Shown here: positions 36,880 to 45,938 of the stretch, piece after piece
Position numbering within the stretch: the first letter of the stretch is position 1
Layout of the letters: each line of letters opens with the position of its first letter
Source: Gammaproteobacteria bacterium
Lineage (GTDB): Bacteria; Pseudomonadota; Gammaproteobacteria; Pseudomonadales; Azotimanducaceae
Direction: 5' to 3'
DNA: 55,867 nt
Assembly (NCBI GenBank): GCA_012960535.1
Contig: DUBB01000008.1
Location: 1,112-56,978 of the forward strand
Notes under the pieces: generated by a model
Databases searched by the model: none
What the model saw: the letters and a program-made list of their open reading frames with translations, nothing else
Told to the model about the DNA's origin: nothing
Translations under genes and position numbers: made by a program

Positions 36880-38172
36880 TTGACAGAACAGACTCTGGCT
36901 AGGTCGTTGCCCAGCAGATTTGTTCTGGTCGTTACCATTGGTGGCGTCATTGGCCTGGGTATTCTGCGCGGGCCTGGGGAAATTGCGGAAGTCGTTCGGG
37001 AGCCTTCTCTGTATCTGGGGCTTTGGTTACTTGGCGGCCTGTTTGTGTTGTTGAGCACGGTGGTGGGCGCTGAGTTGCTTGCCATGACGCCACGTTCCGG
37101 CGGCACTTATTCGCTTATTCGGCGAGCCTATGGGCCTTATGCGGGTTTCGTCATCGGCTGGGTTGACTGGTTGAGTTTCGCAGCTGACATCGCCTTGAAG
37201 GCTGTAGTGATCATGGAGTTCATTGCAATTCTGATCCCCGAAGCAGCGCAATGGGGCACACCGCTGGCGATTATGGTGACGACGATTTTTGCTGCAATTC
37301 AGCTTCGAGGGGTTGCCCTGGGTGCTCTCATCCAGGAGTGCGCGACATCAGCCATCGGCGTGATTATTATCGGCCTATCACTGGTGCTGTTTTTTGTGGA
37401 CCCTGCTGCGATCAGTACCCGGCAGGTGATGCCAGCCAGTGACGGGCTGGGTGCCTGGAGTCTGGTGATCGCGACTATTATTTTTACTTATGATGGCTGG
37501 CTCTACGCGTCCTATTTCAACGGTGAGATCAGGGGAGGTGCTGGAGCGGCAGCGCGATCCTCAATCAAGGCGATCACGGTTGTCATTGCATTGTATATGC
37601 TGCTGAACGTCGCCCTTGTCAAGAGTACAGGGCTGGCAGCGCTGGCGGGAAGTGAACTGGCATTGGCCCACGCCGTGGAACTTGCTATTTCCCCGGCCGC
37701 TGGCAGCTTTATAATTGTTGCAGCGGTGCTGATGCTGCTCAGCCATCAGAACCTGGAATATATGGGTGGGCCACGAATTCTCCAGGCGTTGGCAGCAGAT
37801 GGTTTAGCAACGCAGCGGGCAGGAAATGTAGGCAGGGGGGGTAGCCCGGTGTTCGCAATCATGGTCACCTGGTTGGTAGCGGTTGGCCTTATCCTGGTGG
37901 GTGGCTTTGAATTCCTGTTACTGCTGTCGGTATTTTTCTTTGTACCTATTTATCTTGCCATGATCGTCGGCGTTCTTATTCTGCGCAAGCTGGAACCCGA
38001 CAGTGACCGCCCATACCGTGCCTGGGGCCATCCGTACAGTACCATCGTGTGCCTGGTAGGCTGGACTATTATTACTTTGTTTCAGGCCTATGCCGAGAGA
38101 GAGACTGCTTTGTATGCAGTGGCTATGACCGCTGTGTCCTGGCCTGTGTATCGATATCTTGCCCGCAGGTGA
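36880..38172 (+). CDS. APC-superfamily amino acid permease
   Basis: A 430-residue carrier with about 12 helices. Helix 1 carries IGGVIGLGILRGPG, the unwound substrate site of APC carriers, and MTPRSGGTYSLIRRAYGPYAGF follows helix 2. IIFTYDGWLYASYFNGEI is the helix-6 region. It probably imports an amino acid or amine used by the aminotransferase just upstream. Start is TTG at 36880 with AGGGG 11 bases ahead; a somewhat later start is possible. Confidence 0.87.
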   Translation: MTEQTLARSLPSRFVLVVTIGGVIGLGILRGPGEIAEVVREPSLYLGLWLLGGLFVLLSTVVGAELLAMTPRSGGTYSLIRRAYGPYAGFVIGWVDWLSFAADIALKAVVIMEFIAILIPEAAQWGTPLAIMVTTIFAAIQLRGVALGALIQECATSAIGVIIIGLSLVLFFVDPAAISTRQVMPASDGLGAWSLVIATIIFTYDGWLYASYFNGEIRGGAGAAARSSIKAITVVIALYMLLNVALVKSTGLAALAGSELALAHAVELAISPAAGSFIIVAAVLMLLSHQNLEYMGGPRILQALAADGLATQRAGNVGRGGSPVFAIMVTWLVAVGLILVGGFEFLLLLSVFFFVPIYLAMIVGVLILRKLEPDSDRPYRAWGHPYSTIVCLVGWTIITLFQAYAERETALYAVAMTAVSWPVYRYLARR

Positions 38173-38192
38173 GACTGGACAGCGCGCCCAGG

Positions 38193-38210
38193 ACCCGTGC
38201 TCGGGTTCTT
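38193..38210 (+). terminator. Weak hairpin between convergent genes
   Basis: ACCCG (38193-38197) and CGGGT (38202-38206) with a 4-base loop, followed by TCTT, 21 bases after the permease stop. Short stem; weak candidate. Confidence 0.3.
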
Positions 38211-38236
38211 GCACTGAGCTTTCTTTATCGTGTTGT

Positions 38237-39190
38237 TTACGGGTTAAACAGGCCAGTCCAGAACGTCATCATATCCTCATGAAAGGCCTGAGCCTGGTCG
38301 CCCTGTGAACCCAGTCGCGCCCCCCTTCGACCATGGCCTGTCTTGACCGAATAGAGCATGAGGTCTCGCTCGGTCAGGCTTTTATCCGGTAAAGAAGTTC
38401 TTGGATCAATCAGGGTGCCCTCATCATCGATATAGACGGTGGGTGCACCCGGTGATACGGAGGCATCACCAATCATCTCAACAGGGGTATTTCGGTCAAA
38501 ACTATGTTGTGCATCGGCAAATAACCTGAAACTGGCGTCGCCTCCCTGTAATTGTATGGCGTGTATGTGCCCCTGAACCTGCTGCGGCAGACACCACTCG
38601 TCGCGTTCACCAATGACCGCCCTGATCCGGCTTTGGCCTACTTTTGGATGCAGGAACTGATGACCTGACCAGGGATAGGCTGCATAGATGCCCACCAGAT
38701 TGAAGTCAGCCTGCGTATACTGGGCAATACTGGCTGCAGACAGGACCGCTGTGCCACCCCGGCTATGACCCTGTGCGCCGATCCGGGTTGCATCAATCTC
38801 ATCTCGCATAACAAGGGCGGTGGTGGTTGCCAGAACGTCCCAGGCACTGGCCGCGAAGGTGTACTGGGACTGGTTGGCCACGGTTGATGTCACCCCGCGG
38901 GTGCCGAAAGGATCGATCACGCAGGTTGCTATGCCACTGCTGGTGAAGTGCTCTGCCTTGTTAATATGAGAGGGTGCGACGCCGAGGCTACCCGGCACGA
39001 CTATGACCACGGGGAAGGGTCCCTGGCCACGGGGTATGAACAATTTGGCAAAGATTTCGGCTGGTGGGATCTCCAAGGGCTCGGTGATAGCCTGATGATA
39101 ACTCCGCGGGTTTCCCGTGCCGATGGAAATGGTTTCTGCCTGAATACCGGAACTGAGATAAATACTTTCGTTGCCAGGTTCTGATGTCAT
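38237..39190 (-). CDS. Dienelactone-hydrolase-like alpha/beta hydrolase
   Basis: A 317-residue cytosolic alpha/beta hydrolase. The strand PVVIVVPGSLG precedes the oxyanion region, the nucleophile elbow is GAQGHSRGG (Ser143), and the likely catalytic His is in FADAQHSFDRN near residue 232. It resembles the dienelactone hydrolase/acyl-ester group. No signal peptide. ATG at 39190 follows GAGGCATGT. No operon partner is apparent. Confidence 0.8.
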   Translation of the reverse strand: MTSEPGNESIYLSSGIQAETISIGTGNPRSYHQAITEPLEIPPAEIFAKLFIPRGQGPFPVVIVVPGSLGVAPSHINKAEHFTSSGIATCVIDPFGTRGVTSTVANQSQYTFAASAWDVLATTTALVMRDEIDATRIGAQGHSRGGTAVLSAASIAQYTQADFNLVGIYAAYPWSGHQFLHPKVGQSRIRAVIGERDEWCLPQQVQGHIHAIQLQGGDASFRLFADAQHSFDRNTPVEMIGDASVSPGAPTVYIDDEGTLIDPRTSLPDKSLTERDLMLYSVKTGHGRRGARLGSQGDQAQAFHEDMMTFWTGLFNP

Positions 39191-39412
39191 ACATGCCTCG
39201 TTGTCAGTTCAGTTGTTTGCACGCTGAAAGATAAAACCCTCAAGCCAGAATGCACGGGTCAATGCGAGCACCGAGCGAATCTTAGGATTGACTTCCAGTT
39301 ATAACACAGGACCTTGTTCATGGTCGGTAAGCCTTTCCGAAAAGTACGCTAGTCAGTTGCATACCCTGCTAACGACGTCGAAACTGGCAGATGCTCGGTG
39401 ATGGGAAGCCTT

Positions 39413-39443
39413 GGCAATGTAATAGGCAATGTAATAGGCAATG
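39413..39443. repeat. 12-bp direct repeat (2.6 copies)
   Basis: GGCAATGTAATA at 39413-39424 and 39425-39436, then GGCAATG at 39437-39443, ending three bases before the stop codon of the next minus-strand gene. Probably a small slippage duplication. Confidence 0.7.
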
Positions 39444-39445
39444 CT

Positions 39446-41287
39446 TTAGTACCAGGTAGAACTGGCTATATTAAAGTACCAGGCAATCCATAGATTGATC
39501 AACGCCATCAGGCCAACCAGGCTGTAGAGAACGCGCATGGATAGTGTTCCAGAACCCTCTAGCCAGTTCTGAATTGCGCAGACAATCACATAAACTCCCA
39601 TCAGGAGGTTGAGGGTCATTGCCAGCAGCAGCCCCTGCATCCACTCAGGCATACCAAAAACAAATTGGTCCATATTACCTGACAGTGCCCGGTACATTTT
39701 AGTGTACAGATAGAGTAACGACAGGGCATGAAGCCAGGCGGCAATAACGCGTATGCTTGGCAGGCCCACATCGCGAGAAGGTACAATCGCGCGATAACCG
39801 AAACCTGCAACGGCCCCAAGGGCGATAATTATCATCAGTGTGATTAGAATGCGCTGGTTAGCCGGCGCCTGCAATCCAGTGACTTTGCGGTAGGTGCCCA
39901 GCGGTGAGCCGATGACCGCATGACTGATAGCGCCGGCCTCATTTCGTTTAAAAATCAGATGCGTGTCCTGGTACTTATGGACAAATTCATCGATGCCTAT
40001 CGGCACCCATTGGCTGTAACCTGCCAGGAGCAGGTTGTCACCGATGATGCTGATGGCAGTGTCGTCCATTAGTGTTGCCAATCTTTCGGTTGTTGATTGG
40101 TTGCTACGTAAAGGCAGGTACTGACCAACATATTCTGCCAATTCAATATCAACCGGTTGCGGGGCCTCTCTCAGGTATTCCCTTGGGAAAAAGTAGTCAA
40201 CAAATGCGGGCACCAGGTTGCTCCGGGCTGCAGCTCCCGGGTCTGAATTAAAGGAAACAAATAGACCCAGGCCCAGTTCCGGAAACAGTGCCATATCACT
40301 GTGAAATTGATTGATATCACCGCCGTGACCAAAGATCACCTGGTCGTTCTGGTGGTAGCCCAAAAACCCGTGCAACAAGGGGGGTAATTTGCCATGGGCA
40401 TCAAACAGGATTGACTGCATCTCCCGCGCTGTCGCTGCATTGAGTAGCTGCTGCCCGTTGTACTGGCCATCGGCGAGGTGGGCGAGCATGAATCGAGACA
40501 TATCATCTGCCGTGGAACTCATATTGCCAGCTGGTGCATCGTTGAGGACTTCAAAGGGTGTTGCTATAAATTCCCCGTTAGTGAACCGGTATCCCTTGGC
40601 ATGCCTTTTTCTTAACGGCTCGGATATCTCATTCTGGGTATTGGTGGATTTCATGTCCAGCACCATCAGTATATTTGCATCGACATAATCGGACCAGCTC
40701 TGGCCCGAGATCTGCTCGATAATGTAACCTGCAAGGGAAGCGCCCCAGTTGGAATAGGATGCATGGCTGCCGGGCGGTCTGACCCGAGCTGGCATATTTG
40801 TTTGCAGATACCGCGCTAGCGGTTTCATCTCCTCCAGATTCCTGGCACTCATACCCAGTGCGCTTTCCTCCAGGCCAGGCGTATGGGTGAGCAGGTGGCG
40901 TATACGAATGGGTTCGGGGAAAGTGTCTGGTATCTTGAATTCGGTCAGATAGTCATTTACATCATCGTTGATATCCAGTTTGCCCTGCTCCTGCAGTTGC
41001 ATGATGGCGGTCCAGATGAAAGTTTTAGTGATGGAAGCAATACGGAACAGCGAGATTTCTGCATCGGCTGGAATACGCTGGTCGATATCAGCGTAGCCAT
41101 AACCAGCCTTGAATAGGGGTTCTCCCTGGTAAACGACTGAAACAACTGCCCCTGCAATGCTGTGTTCCTGTTGCTGAACGGCAAAAGCAGTATTAAAAAA
41201 GGTTTCGACATTTTCTGCGGTTATTGCCGGGCTGCTATGAACATGTAAAGGGAATAACAGCAGGATGCTGGCGGCGAATAACTTCAT
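39446..41287 (-). CDS. Secreted serine beta-lactamase-fold protein with C-terminal membrane helices
   Basis: A 613-residue protein. A signal peptide (FAASILLLFPLHVHS) precedes a class C beta-lactamase/DD-peptidase fold: Ser85-x-x-Lys88 in ASITKTF, Tyr178-Ser-Asn180 in SYSNWG, and HGGD as the third box, all catalytic elements kept. After a beta domain (about 370-460) come four hydrophobic helices (about 465-613), for example ILITLMIIIALGAVAGFGY and QGLLLAMTLNLLMGVYVIV, which would anchor it in the inner membrane with the catalytic part outside. It probably acts on peptidoglycan-like peptides or esters; a role in antibiotic resistance is not implied. Confidence 0.82.
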   Translation of the reverse strand: MKLFAASILLLFPLHVHSSPAITAENVETFFNTAFAVQQQEHSIAGAVVSVVYQGEPLFKAGYGYADIDQRIPADAEISLFRIASITKTFIWTAIMQLQEQGKLDINDDVNDYLTEFKIPDTFPEPIRIRHLLTHTPGLEESALGMSARNLEEMKPLARYLQTNMPARVRPPGSHASYSNWGASLAGYIIEQISGQSWSDYVDANILMVLDMKSTNTQNEISEPLRKRHAKGYRFTNGEFIATPFEVLNDAPAGNMSSTADDMSRFMLAHLADGQYNGQQLLNAATAREMQSILFDAHGKLPPLLHGFLGYHQNDQVIFGHGGDINQFHSDMALFPELGLGLFVSFNSDPGAAARSNLVPAFVDYFFPREYLREAPQPVDIELAEYVGQYLPLRSNQSTTERLATLMDDTAISIIGDNLLLAGYSQWVPIGIDEFVHKYQDTHLIFKRNEAGAISHAVIGSPLGTYRKVTGLQAPANQRILITLMIIIALGAVAGFGYRAIVPSRDVGLPSIRVIAAWLHALSLLYLYTKMYRALSGNMDQFVFGMPEWMQGLLLAMTLNLLMGVYVIVCAIQNWLEGSGTLSMRVLYSLVGLMALINLWIAWYFNIASSTWY

Positions 41288-41610
41288 GAATCTGTACCAG
41301 GGGTAGTTGCAATTCGGTTAGTCTAAATTGTATGTGCTGCATTCACTAGCGATATTCTGTCCGGCGCTGGTGAAGCCCGTTCAAACCGGTTATTGGCTGT
41401 GCACTGTATGCCTTGACGCTTTCACCCAGTAGGGCAATTGATCAGGTTAAATCATTGATACCGGTAATCATGTCTTAAACGCCTGGCTTGTACGTCTGTA
41501 TCATGGTTGTGCCAGGAAGGTAAGAGGCCTATCCCTCAAGGTGTTCAAGGGTTATTGCGGCTTGATTCTGGCCTGTGCGGCGTTGGCACTTTAAGTCTTT
41601 GAATACCGGT
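41288..41610. other. Intergenic region
   Basis: About 320 bases between two minus-strand genes. I see no gene, clear promoter or terminator. Confidence 0.5.
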
Positions 41611-43329
41611 CTAAGTCGCTGTCCAGGTTGCCGGGTCACCGGGCATATGCGCGCCCAGGTCTGTGCCAACTTCCTGCGTTACCAGCTGGTTCAGCTTTGC
41701 ATTCATTGCCATAATCAAGGTGCTGTTCTGTTCCGGGTGGTGAGCCAGATTATTTAATTCATCCGGGTCATTGTTAACGTCATAGAGTTCAAGATCGTTG
41801 CGGCCTACTAGCACTGACCAGGTCTCTGGAAGATGATGGTCCCCCGGCGTGAACCAGCGGGAGAATTTGTAACGGCTGTCAAATATGCCGCGGCCGAGGG
41901 TACGTGAGTCGAACTGGATGAAATTTTCAGGGAAGTGAAACTGCTTTGCCGGGGCCCCCTGGTCTTCAGCCCTTTTAGCTGACATCCTGATTTTGTCCAG
42001 GCGGGGGTTACCCTGGGTGGTGTTGCTGAAATTGACCAGCAGTGCCTGGCGTGGGCTGTTGCTGCTTCTCCCAAAAATAACATCGCTGTGATCATAACCC
42101 TTGAAGTCAGGGTTATGTTCTAAAGGATTTTCACCTACCAGCCCCAATAGCGTGGGCGTTAGATCCAGGGCGCTGAATAACCCCTTTGAGGCAACGCCGG
42201 CCAGGCCTTCAGGATGTCGGATTGACAGAGGCACATTGATGTTTTCCTTATACATAAAAGGGCCTTTATGCCTGATGCCATGGGAACCCGCCATTTCTCC
42301 GTGATCGGAGGTCATAACGACAATGGTATCGTCTGCCAGACCGGTTTCCTCTAAATAACTTAGCAGAGAATCTATTGTTCTGTCTGAATCGAGCAGACAG
42401 GCAGCATAATAATTGAGGACCCGGCGATGAGCCTGCGCATCACTCGGATCAAGCTGGCCATAAAAGTATTGTGCCTGATCCAGAAACAGCTGTTGTGCTT
42501 CCGGCTTGGTTGAAAGGTCATCGCCAAAGCTAGTCGGAAGTTCAAACCCAAAGTCATGACTGTAAGGGTACTGATCGATCGCCGGGGCCATGTCGCTGAC
42601 TAAACCAGGACGAAGCCGGGTCGCTGCCTGGCGGCCGTTGGCATCTAACCACATAACGTCGTGGGGATTGTGGAAATTAATGGCAAGAAGCCAGGGGTCG
42701 GTCCCGTCATGCTGTAATTGTCTATTCATATAGTCCTGGGCATCTGCCAGGATGTCGCTGTCCTCGTTCGCGCCCTGGTAAACCAGGCCGCCAGTGTCCT
42801 TGCCCTTTTGCCACTCATCAAAGCCGAAAGGTTGCAGTGATTGCCTGTTGTCTTTGCGATTCAGGTCGTTGACTGACGATAAGTGCCATTTACCCTTATA
42901 GGCGGTCTTGTATCCTATATCTTTGAACAATTGACCCAAGGTCGGGGTTTTCGACGGGTTCAGATCGACTGCGCCATCACCGTATCCCGGGTTGTTGAAA
43001 AGCCGGGTCTTCTGTACATGCTGCCCGGTATAGATAACCGAGCGTGACGGTGCACAAGAAAGTGATGCGATATGATACTGCTCGAAAACCACGGCATTGT
43101 CATCGAAGCGACGCCGTGCCGGTAAAGTGAGATTTTCCGGCAGGGTCAGCCGGGCGCGTTCCTGGTCGGTGACGATGATGAGCACATTCTTGCGTTTAGC
43201 ATTCTTGTTATGCCTAGAAGGTTTGTTATGGTCGGAAGGCTTCAGTGAGCTGGCCAGGGATGGGCTCATGAGGGCAGTGGAAGCTGCTGCCGCGAGGCCC
43301 TTGGAGATGTCTCTTCGCGTGATTTTCAT
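41611..43329 (-). CDS. Tat-exported sulfatase (formylglycine type)
   Basis: A 572-residue sulfatase. The leader KITRRDISKGLAAAASTAL contains a twin-arginine pair. NVLIIVTDQERA gives the first metal ligand (Asp55, with Gln56 as in the choline-sulfatase/phosphonate-hydrolase branch), SCAPSRS carries the Cys92 to be converted to formylglycine, and VMTSDHGEMAGSHG carries the second metal pair. It hydrolyses an unknown sulfate ester in the periplasm. It differs from the lipoprotein sulfatase at 10981, so the organism has at least two exported sulfatases here. GGGAGAG is the ribosome site. Confidence 0.87.
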   Translation of the reverse strand: MKITRRDISKGLAAAASTALMSPSLASSLKPSDHNKPSRHNKNAKRKNVLIIVTDQERARLTLPENLTLPARRRFDDNAVVFEQYHIASLSCAPSRSVIYTGQHVQKTRLFNNPGYGDGAVDLNPSKTPTLGQLFKDIGYKTAYKGKWHLSSVNDLNRKDNRQSLQPFGFDEWQKGKDTGGLVYQGANEDSDILADAQDYMNRQLQHDGTDPWLLAINFHNPHDVMWLDANGRQAATRLRPGLVSDMAPAIDQYPYSHDFGFELPTSFGDDLSTKPEAQQLFLDQAQYFYGQLDPSDAQAHRRVLNYYAACLLDSDRTIDSLLSYLEETGLADDTIVVMTSDHGEMAGSHGIRHKGPFMYKENINVPLSIRHPEGLAGVASKGLFSALDLTPTLLGLVGENPLEHNPDFKGYDHSDVIFGRSSNSPRQALLVNFSNTTQGNPRLDKIRMSAKRAEDQGAPAKQFHFPENFIQFDSRTLGRGIFDSRYKFSRWFTPGDHHLPETWSVLVGRNDLELYDVNNDPDELNNLAHHPEQNSTLIMAMNAKLNQLVTQEVGTDLGAHMPGDPATWTAT

Positions 43330-43466
43330 GGGTTCAACTCTCCCTGGTGTTTAAATCAGTTTCCATTGTATGGTCTGCGGCCGTGCTGACAGCAGCACCG
43401 TGGTTGCACTGGCTATAGATTAGCCGTTATTAGTACAGTCAGCCTTGCTAATGTGCTCCCTTGCTG

Positions 43467-43496
43467 CTTGTTCTTGTTCTTGTTCGTGTTCGTGTT
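43467..43496. repeat. Hexanucleotide microsatellite
   Basis: Five units of CTTGTT (three) or CGTGTT (two), immediately downstream of the stop codon of the minus-strand PHP gene. It lies outside the coding frame, so slippage would alter only the 3' untranslated region. Confidence 0.8.
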
Positions 43497-43498
43497 CA

Positions 43499-44707
43499 TT
43501 AGTCTCTGCTTTCAACTCGCGATGACAAGGTCAGCCGGGCGGTTTGTTTTGGCTTGACCAGGGCGTTTAATACTTCAAATTGCAGACTGATCTGTTTGAC
43601 CCGATTGCCGGTTTTTACACCGATAGTCCGAGTTCCGTGTGGTTTAATGGAGAGAAAATCTGTGCTATTGGTAAAGGTATATTGGCTTTTATTCTGAAGT
43701 TGGAAGTCTGCATCGGAATGATTACTTATTTCAAGCCGAAGTATCTGAGACTTTTTCGCATAAAAGGCCGCGCTGATTTCCAATGAGGCGGTCAGCAATT
43801 CATCCATATGCGGCTGGTGGCCGATTAACAGATTATCAAACCAGACCAGGGTTCTCCCTGAAAATAGTGCTTCACGGATTGCTGATGGGGATCGCAGTTC
43901 AGCCAGGACCAGCGTCACTGGGCGATGGCGCCCCTGGGCCGGTGGGAAGTCCCAGTCGATCAGGTTGTGTATGTCAGAGACACCCAGCAGGGTCAGGTCC
44001 AGATCTATCGCGATCTGGAAGGCCTCTTCTGAATAGCTGTTGCCATTGGCAATTTCAATACCGTGGATCAGTTTCCTTTCAGCATTTGATAGATGGAACT
44101 CGGGTGCGACGGGAATGCCATTGGGGAAGTCCTGGCGCCACCAGGCGTGATTCCAGAACAGAAATGCACCCTGTGCATTGGCAGCGTCAACTGCAGCTTG
44201 AGCAGGCCATTGGTTGGTAGCGCGGTAATAAGCGAGGGTATCACCTGGGTCACTGGGCGTGACATCTTTTAACAGCAGATTAGCGTCCTGGAGGAATAAC
44301 GCGTTGATATGGCCGGCAGGCGCGTTCCTGGTAATTTCCGCCCCCGAAATCACCATAAGCGCATTTTTACCATTCGCGTCGACAGCGATGTTGTACGAAC
44401 GATTCCTGTCTTGATGCGGAATATCCGCCAGGTGAGGTTGCCACTCCAGGTGTTCGGTGATTGCTATGGCATCAAGGCCATCTTTCAGGGCTTCGGCAAT
44501 TCGGATGGTGGGCCATACATGGCCATCAGAAAAAGTGGAATGGGTGTGCGGGTCCAGTATCAGGGTTTTGTAGGTTTTTGTGTCGGGAAACTGGATCAGT
44601 CTTTTCTGATCGATGGACTCTGAAACCGGCAGTACACCATGGCCCTGGCAGTTCATGGCAAGTAAGCTGAATAAGATGGCGATAGCAACAACAAGCTGTT
44701 TTGTCAT
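43499..44707 (-). CDS. Exported PHP-domain phosphoesterase-like protein
   Basis: A 402-residue protein with an N-terminal signal (VVAIAILFSLLAMNCQG; Asn before the Cys makes a lipoprotein unsure). A PHP-type metal domain follows: ILDPHTHSTFSDG, AIAITEHLEW, SGAEITR, FWNHAWW and LGVSDIHN. The C-terminal 110 residues form a beta-rich domain. PHP proteins hydrolyse phosphoesters with a multi-metal centre; the substrate is unknown. It starts 19 bases after the PhyH gene with GGGAGTACC, so they form one transcript. Confidence 0.8.
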   Translation of the reverse strand: MTKQLVVAIAILFSLLAMNCQGHGVLPVSESIDQKRLIQFPDTKTYKTLILDPHTHSTFSDGHVWPTIRIAEALKDGLDAIAITEHLEWQPHLADIPHQDRNRSYNIAVDANGKNALMVISGAEITRNAPAGHINALFLQDANLLLKDVTPSDPGDTLAYYRATNQWPAQAAVDAANAQGAFLFWNHAWWRQDFPNGIPVAPEFHLSNAERKLIHGIEIANGNSYSEEAFQIAIDLDLTLLGVSDIHNLIDWDFPPAQGRHRPVTLVLAELRSPSAIREALFSGRTLVWFDNLLIGHQPHMDELLTASLEISAAFYAKKSQILRLEISNHSDADFQLQNKSQYTFTNSTDFLSIKPHGTRTIGVKTGNRVKQISLQFEVLNALVKPKQTARLTLSSRVESRD

Positions 44708-44726
44708 AGGTACTCCCGATTTTCTG

Positions 44727-45560
44727 TTAACCTACTTTTGGGAAACCGGCATCTCTGAAAGGTGCACCAACACCCCGCTGCTTAGCCCTGTTCATGGGGT
44801 GGACATTGGGGCTGGAAGCGGTTTTTGCGATGCGTTCCATGGTGTCGTTGGGCCGCCAGGCAACGCTTGCATCCGCACCAAAGTAACGTAGTGACAAGGT
44901 GTTGCGCGTCTTTCCTGAATCGGTAGGGGCGCCTCCATGCAGCATCATGGGATGAAATATGACAACGTCACCAGGTTCAATTGCAAAGGATATAATATCG
45001 TAGTCCGGCCTGTTTTTTTCGATGTCGGGTAATCTTGGTAACTCACCGGTACCGTACAGGGGTTCGGTATCGTCACGGGGATCGAATTTTGATCCATCAA
45101 ACAGCGTTCCCAGGTGCGAGCCTCTGACAAATTCAAGGGATTCATTTTTGTTCAACGGCTCAAAGGATATCCAGACTACGGCAAGATCATTACCCTCAAC
45201 CGGCAGATAGGGTAGATCCTGGTGCCAGGGTGTTCGCCTGGCAGGCCGACCATCATCGCCACCTGCTTTTTTGAATATCTGTTCGTACATAAACCAGATA
45301 TCAGGTTTATTCCAGAGCGCAGTAATCAGGCTAGGTATGACAGTCTCGGTATGCACCTGGGCGTACGCATCAAAGCAATAGGGGTTAGCGAGGTCGCCAT
45401 AAAATGAGCCTGGCGTGCCTGGGATCAGCCTGGTCGCGCCCCTGCCTGGATTGGCCAGCGACCATTCAAAAGCCTTGCGGGCGATAGCCATGGTTCTTCT
45501 ATCGAGTGCCTGTGGTTGAAACACCACCCCGTCACGATGAAATGTATCTGCTGGATTCAT
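44727..45560 (-). CDS. Phytanoyl-CoA dioxygenase (PhyH) family protein
   Basis: A 277-residue Fe(II)/2-oxoglutarate oxygenase. The metal triad is His113 and Asp115 (TPWHQDLPYLP) and His208 (MLHGGAPTDSG); Arg219 (KTRNTLSLRYFG) would bind 2-oxoglutarate. WISFEPLNKNESLEFVRGSH is typical of PhyH. I use the ATG at 45560 because GGAGGA lies 7 bases ahead; a GTG five codons upstream would overlap that site. It leads the PHP gene and diverges from the amidohydrolase gene. Confidence 0.88.
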   Translation of the reverse strand: MNPADTFHRDGVVFQPQALDRRTMAIARKAFEWSLANPGRGATRLIPGTPGSFYGDLANPYCFDAYAQVHTETVIPSLITALWNKPDIWFMYEQIFKKAGGDDGRPARRTPWHQDLPYLPVEGNDLAVVWISFEPLNKNESLEFVRGSHLGTLFDGSKFDPRDDTEPLYGTGELPRLPDIEKNRPDYDIISFAIEPGDVVIFHPMMLHGGAPTDSGKTRNTLSLRYFGADASVAWRPNDTMERIAKTASSPNVHPMNRAKQRGVGAPFRDAGFPKVG

Positions 45561-45870
45561 GGATTCGTCCTCCACTTCAACTTATTAAAACATAATCTCC
45601 TGCTTTCGGTGTGGCCTTGATGCCTCAGCGAAGTAGGCCATCAATGGCCAGGTCTGAGCCTGCAAGCAAGATAACGGTTTACAATCAGGCAGTTGCAGCT
45701 TTAATTTCGCCTGCGGCCGTTCACGCCTCGTTCGGAAAGTGTCCTTTTAGCTGAATTTATAGGGTATGGAAAATATTAAATTGATCCTACTGGTATAGCA
45801 ACCTGGTCATATGGCTAGAGGTAATGTGGCGCTTCGCCTATTGTCCTGACCCTCCTTGGCCATTCGGATG

Positions 45871-45899
45871 TTGACGTAACGGAGTATTGGTGGTTAATT
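45871..45899 (+). promoter_or_regulatory. Possible sigma-70 promoter for the amidohydrolase gene
   Basis: TTGACG (45871-45876), 17 bases, TTAATT (45894-45899), 40 bases before the start codon at 45939. The -35 fits well, the -10 poorly. It lies in the 378-base divergent region 45561-45938, where I see no gene. Confidence 0.3.
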
Positions 45900-45938
45900 T
45901 CCAATCAAGCTTTACTTTTTTCACTAGAGGGTACTGTC

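Noticed and set aside
43467..43496. Microsatellite considered as a phase-variation switch
   Set aside because: It lies after the stop codon and not in a promoter, so slippage would not switch a gene.
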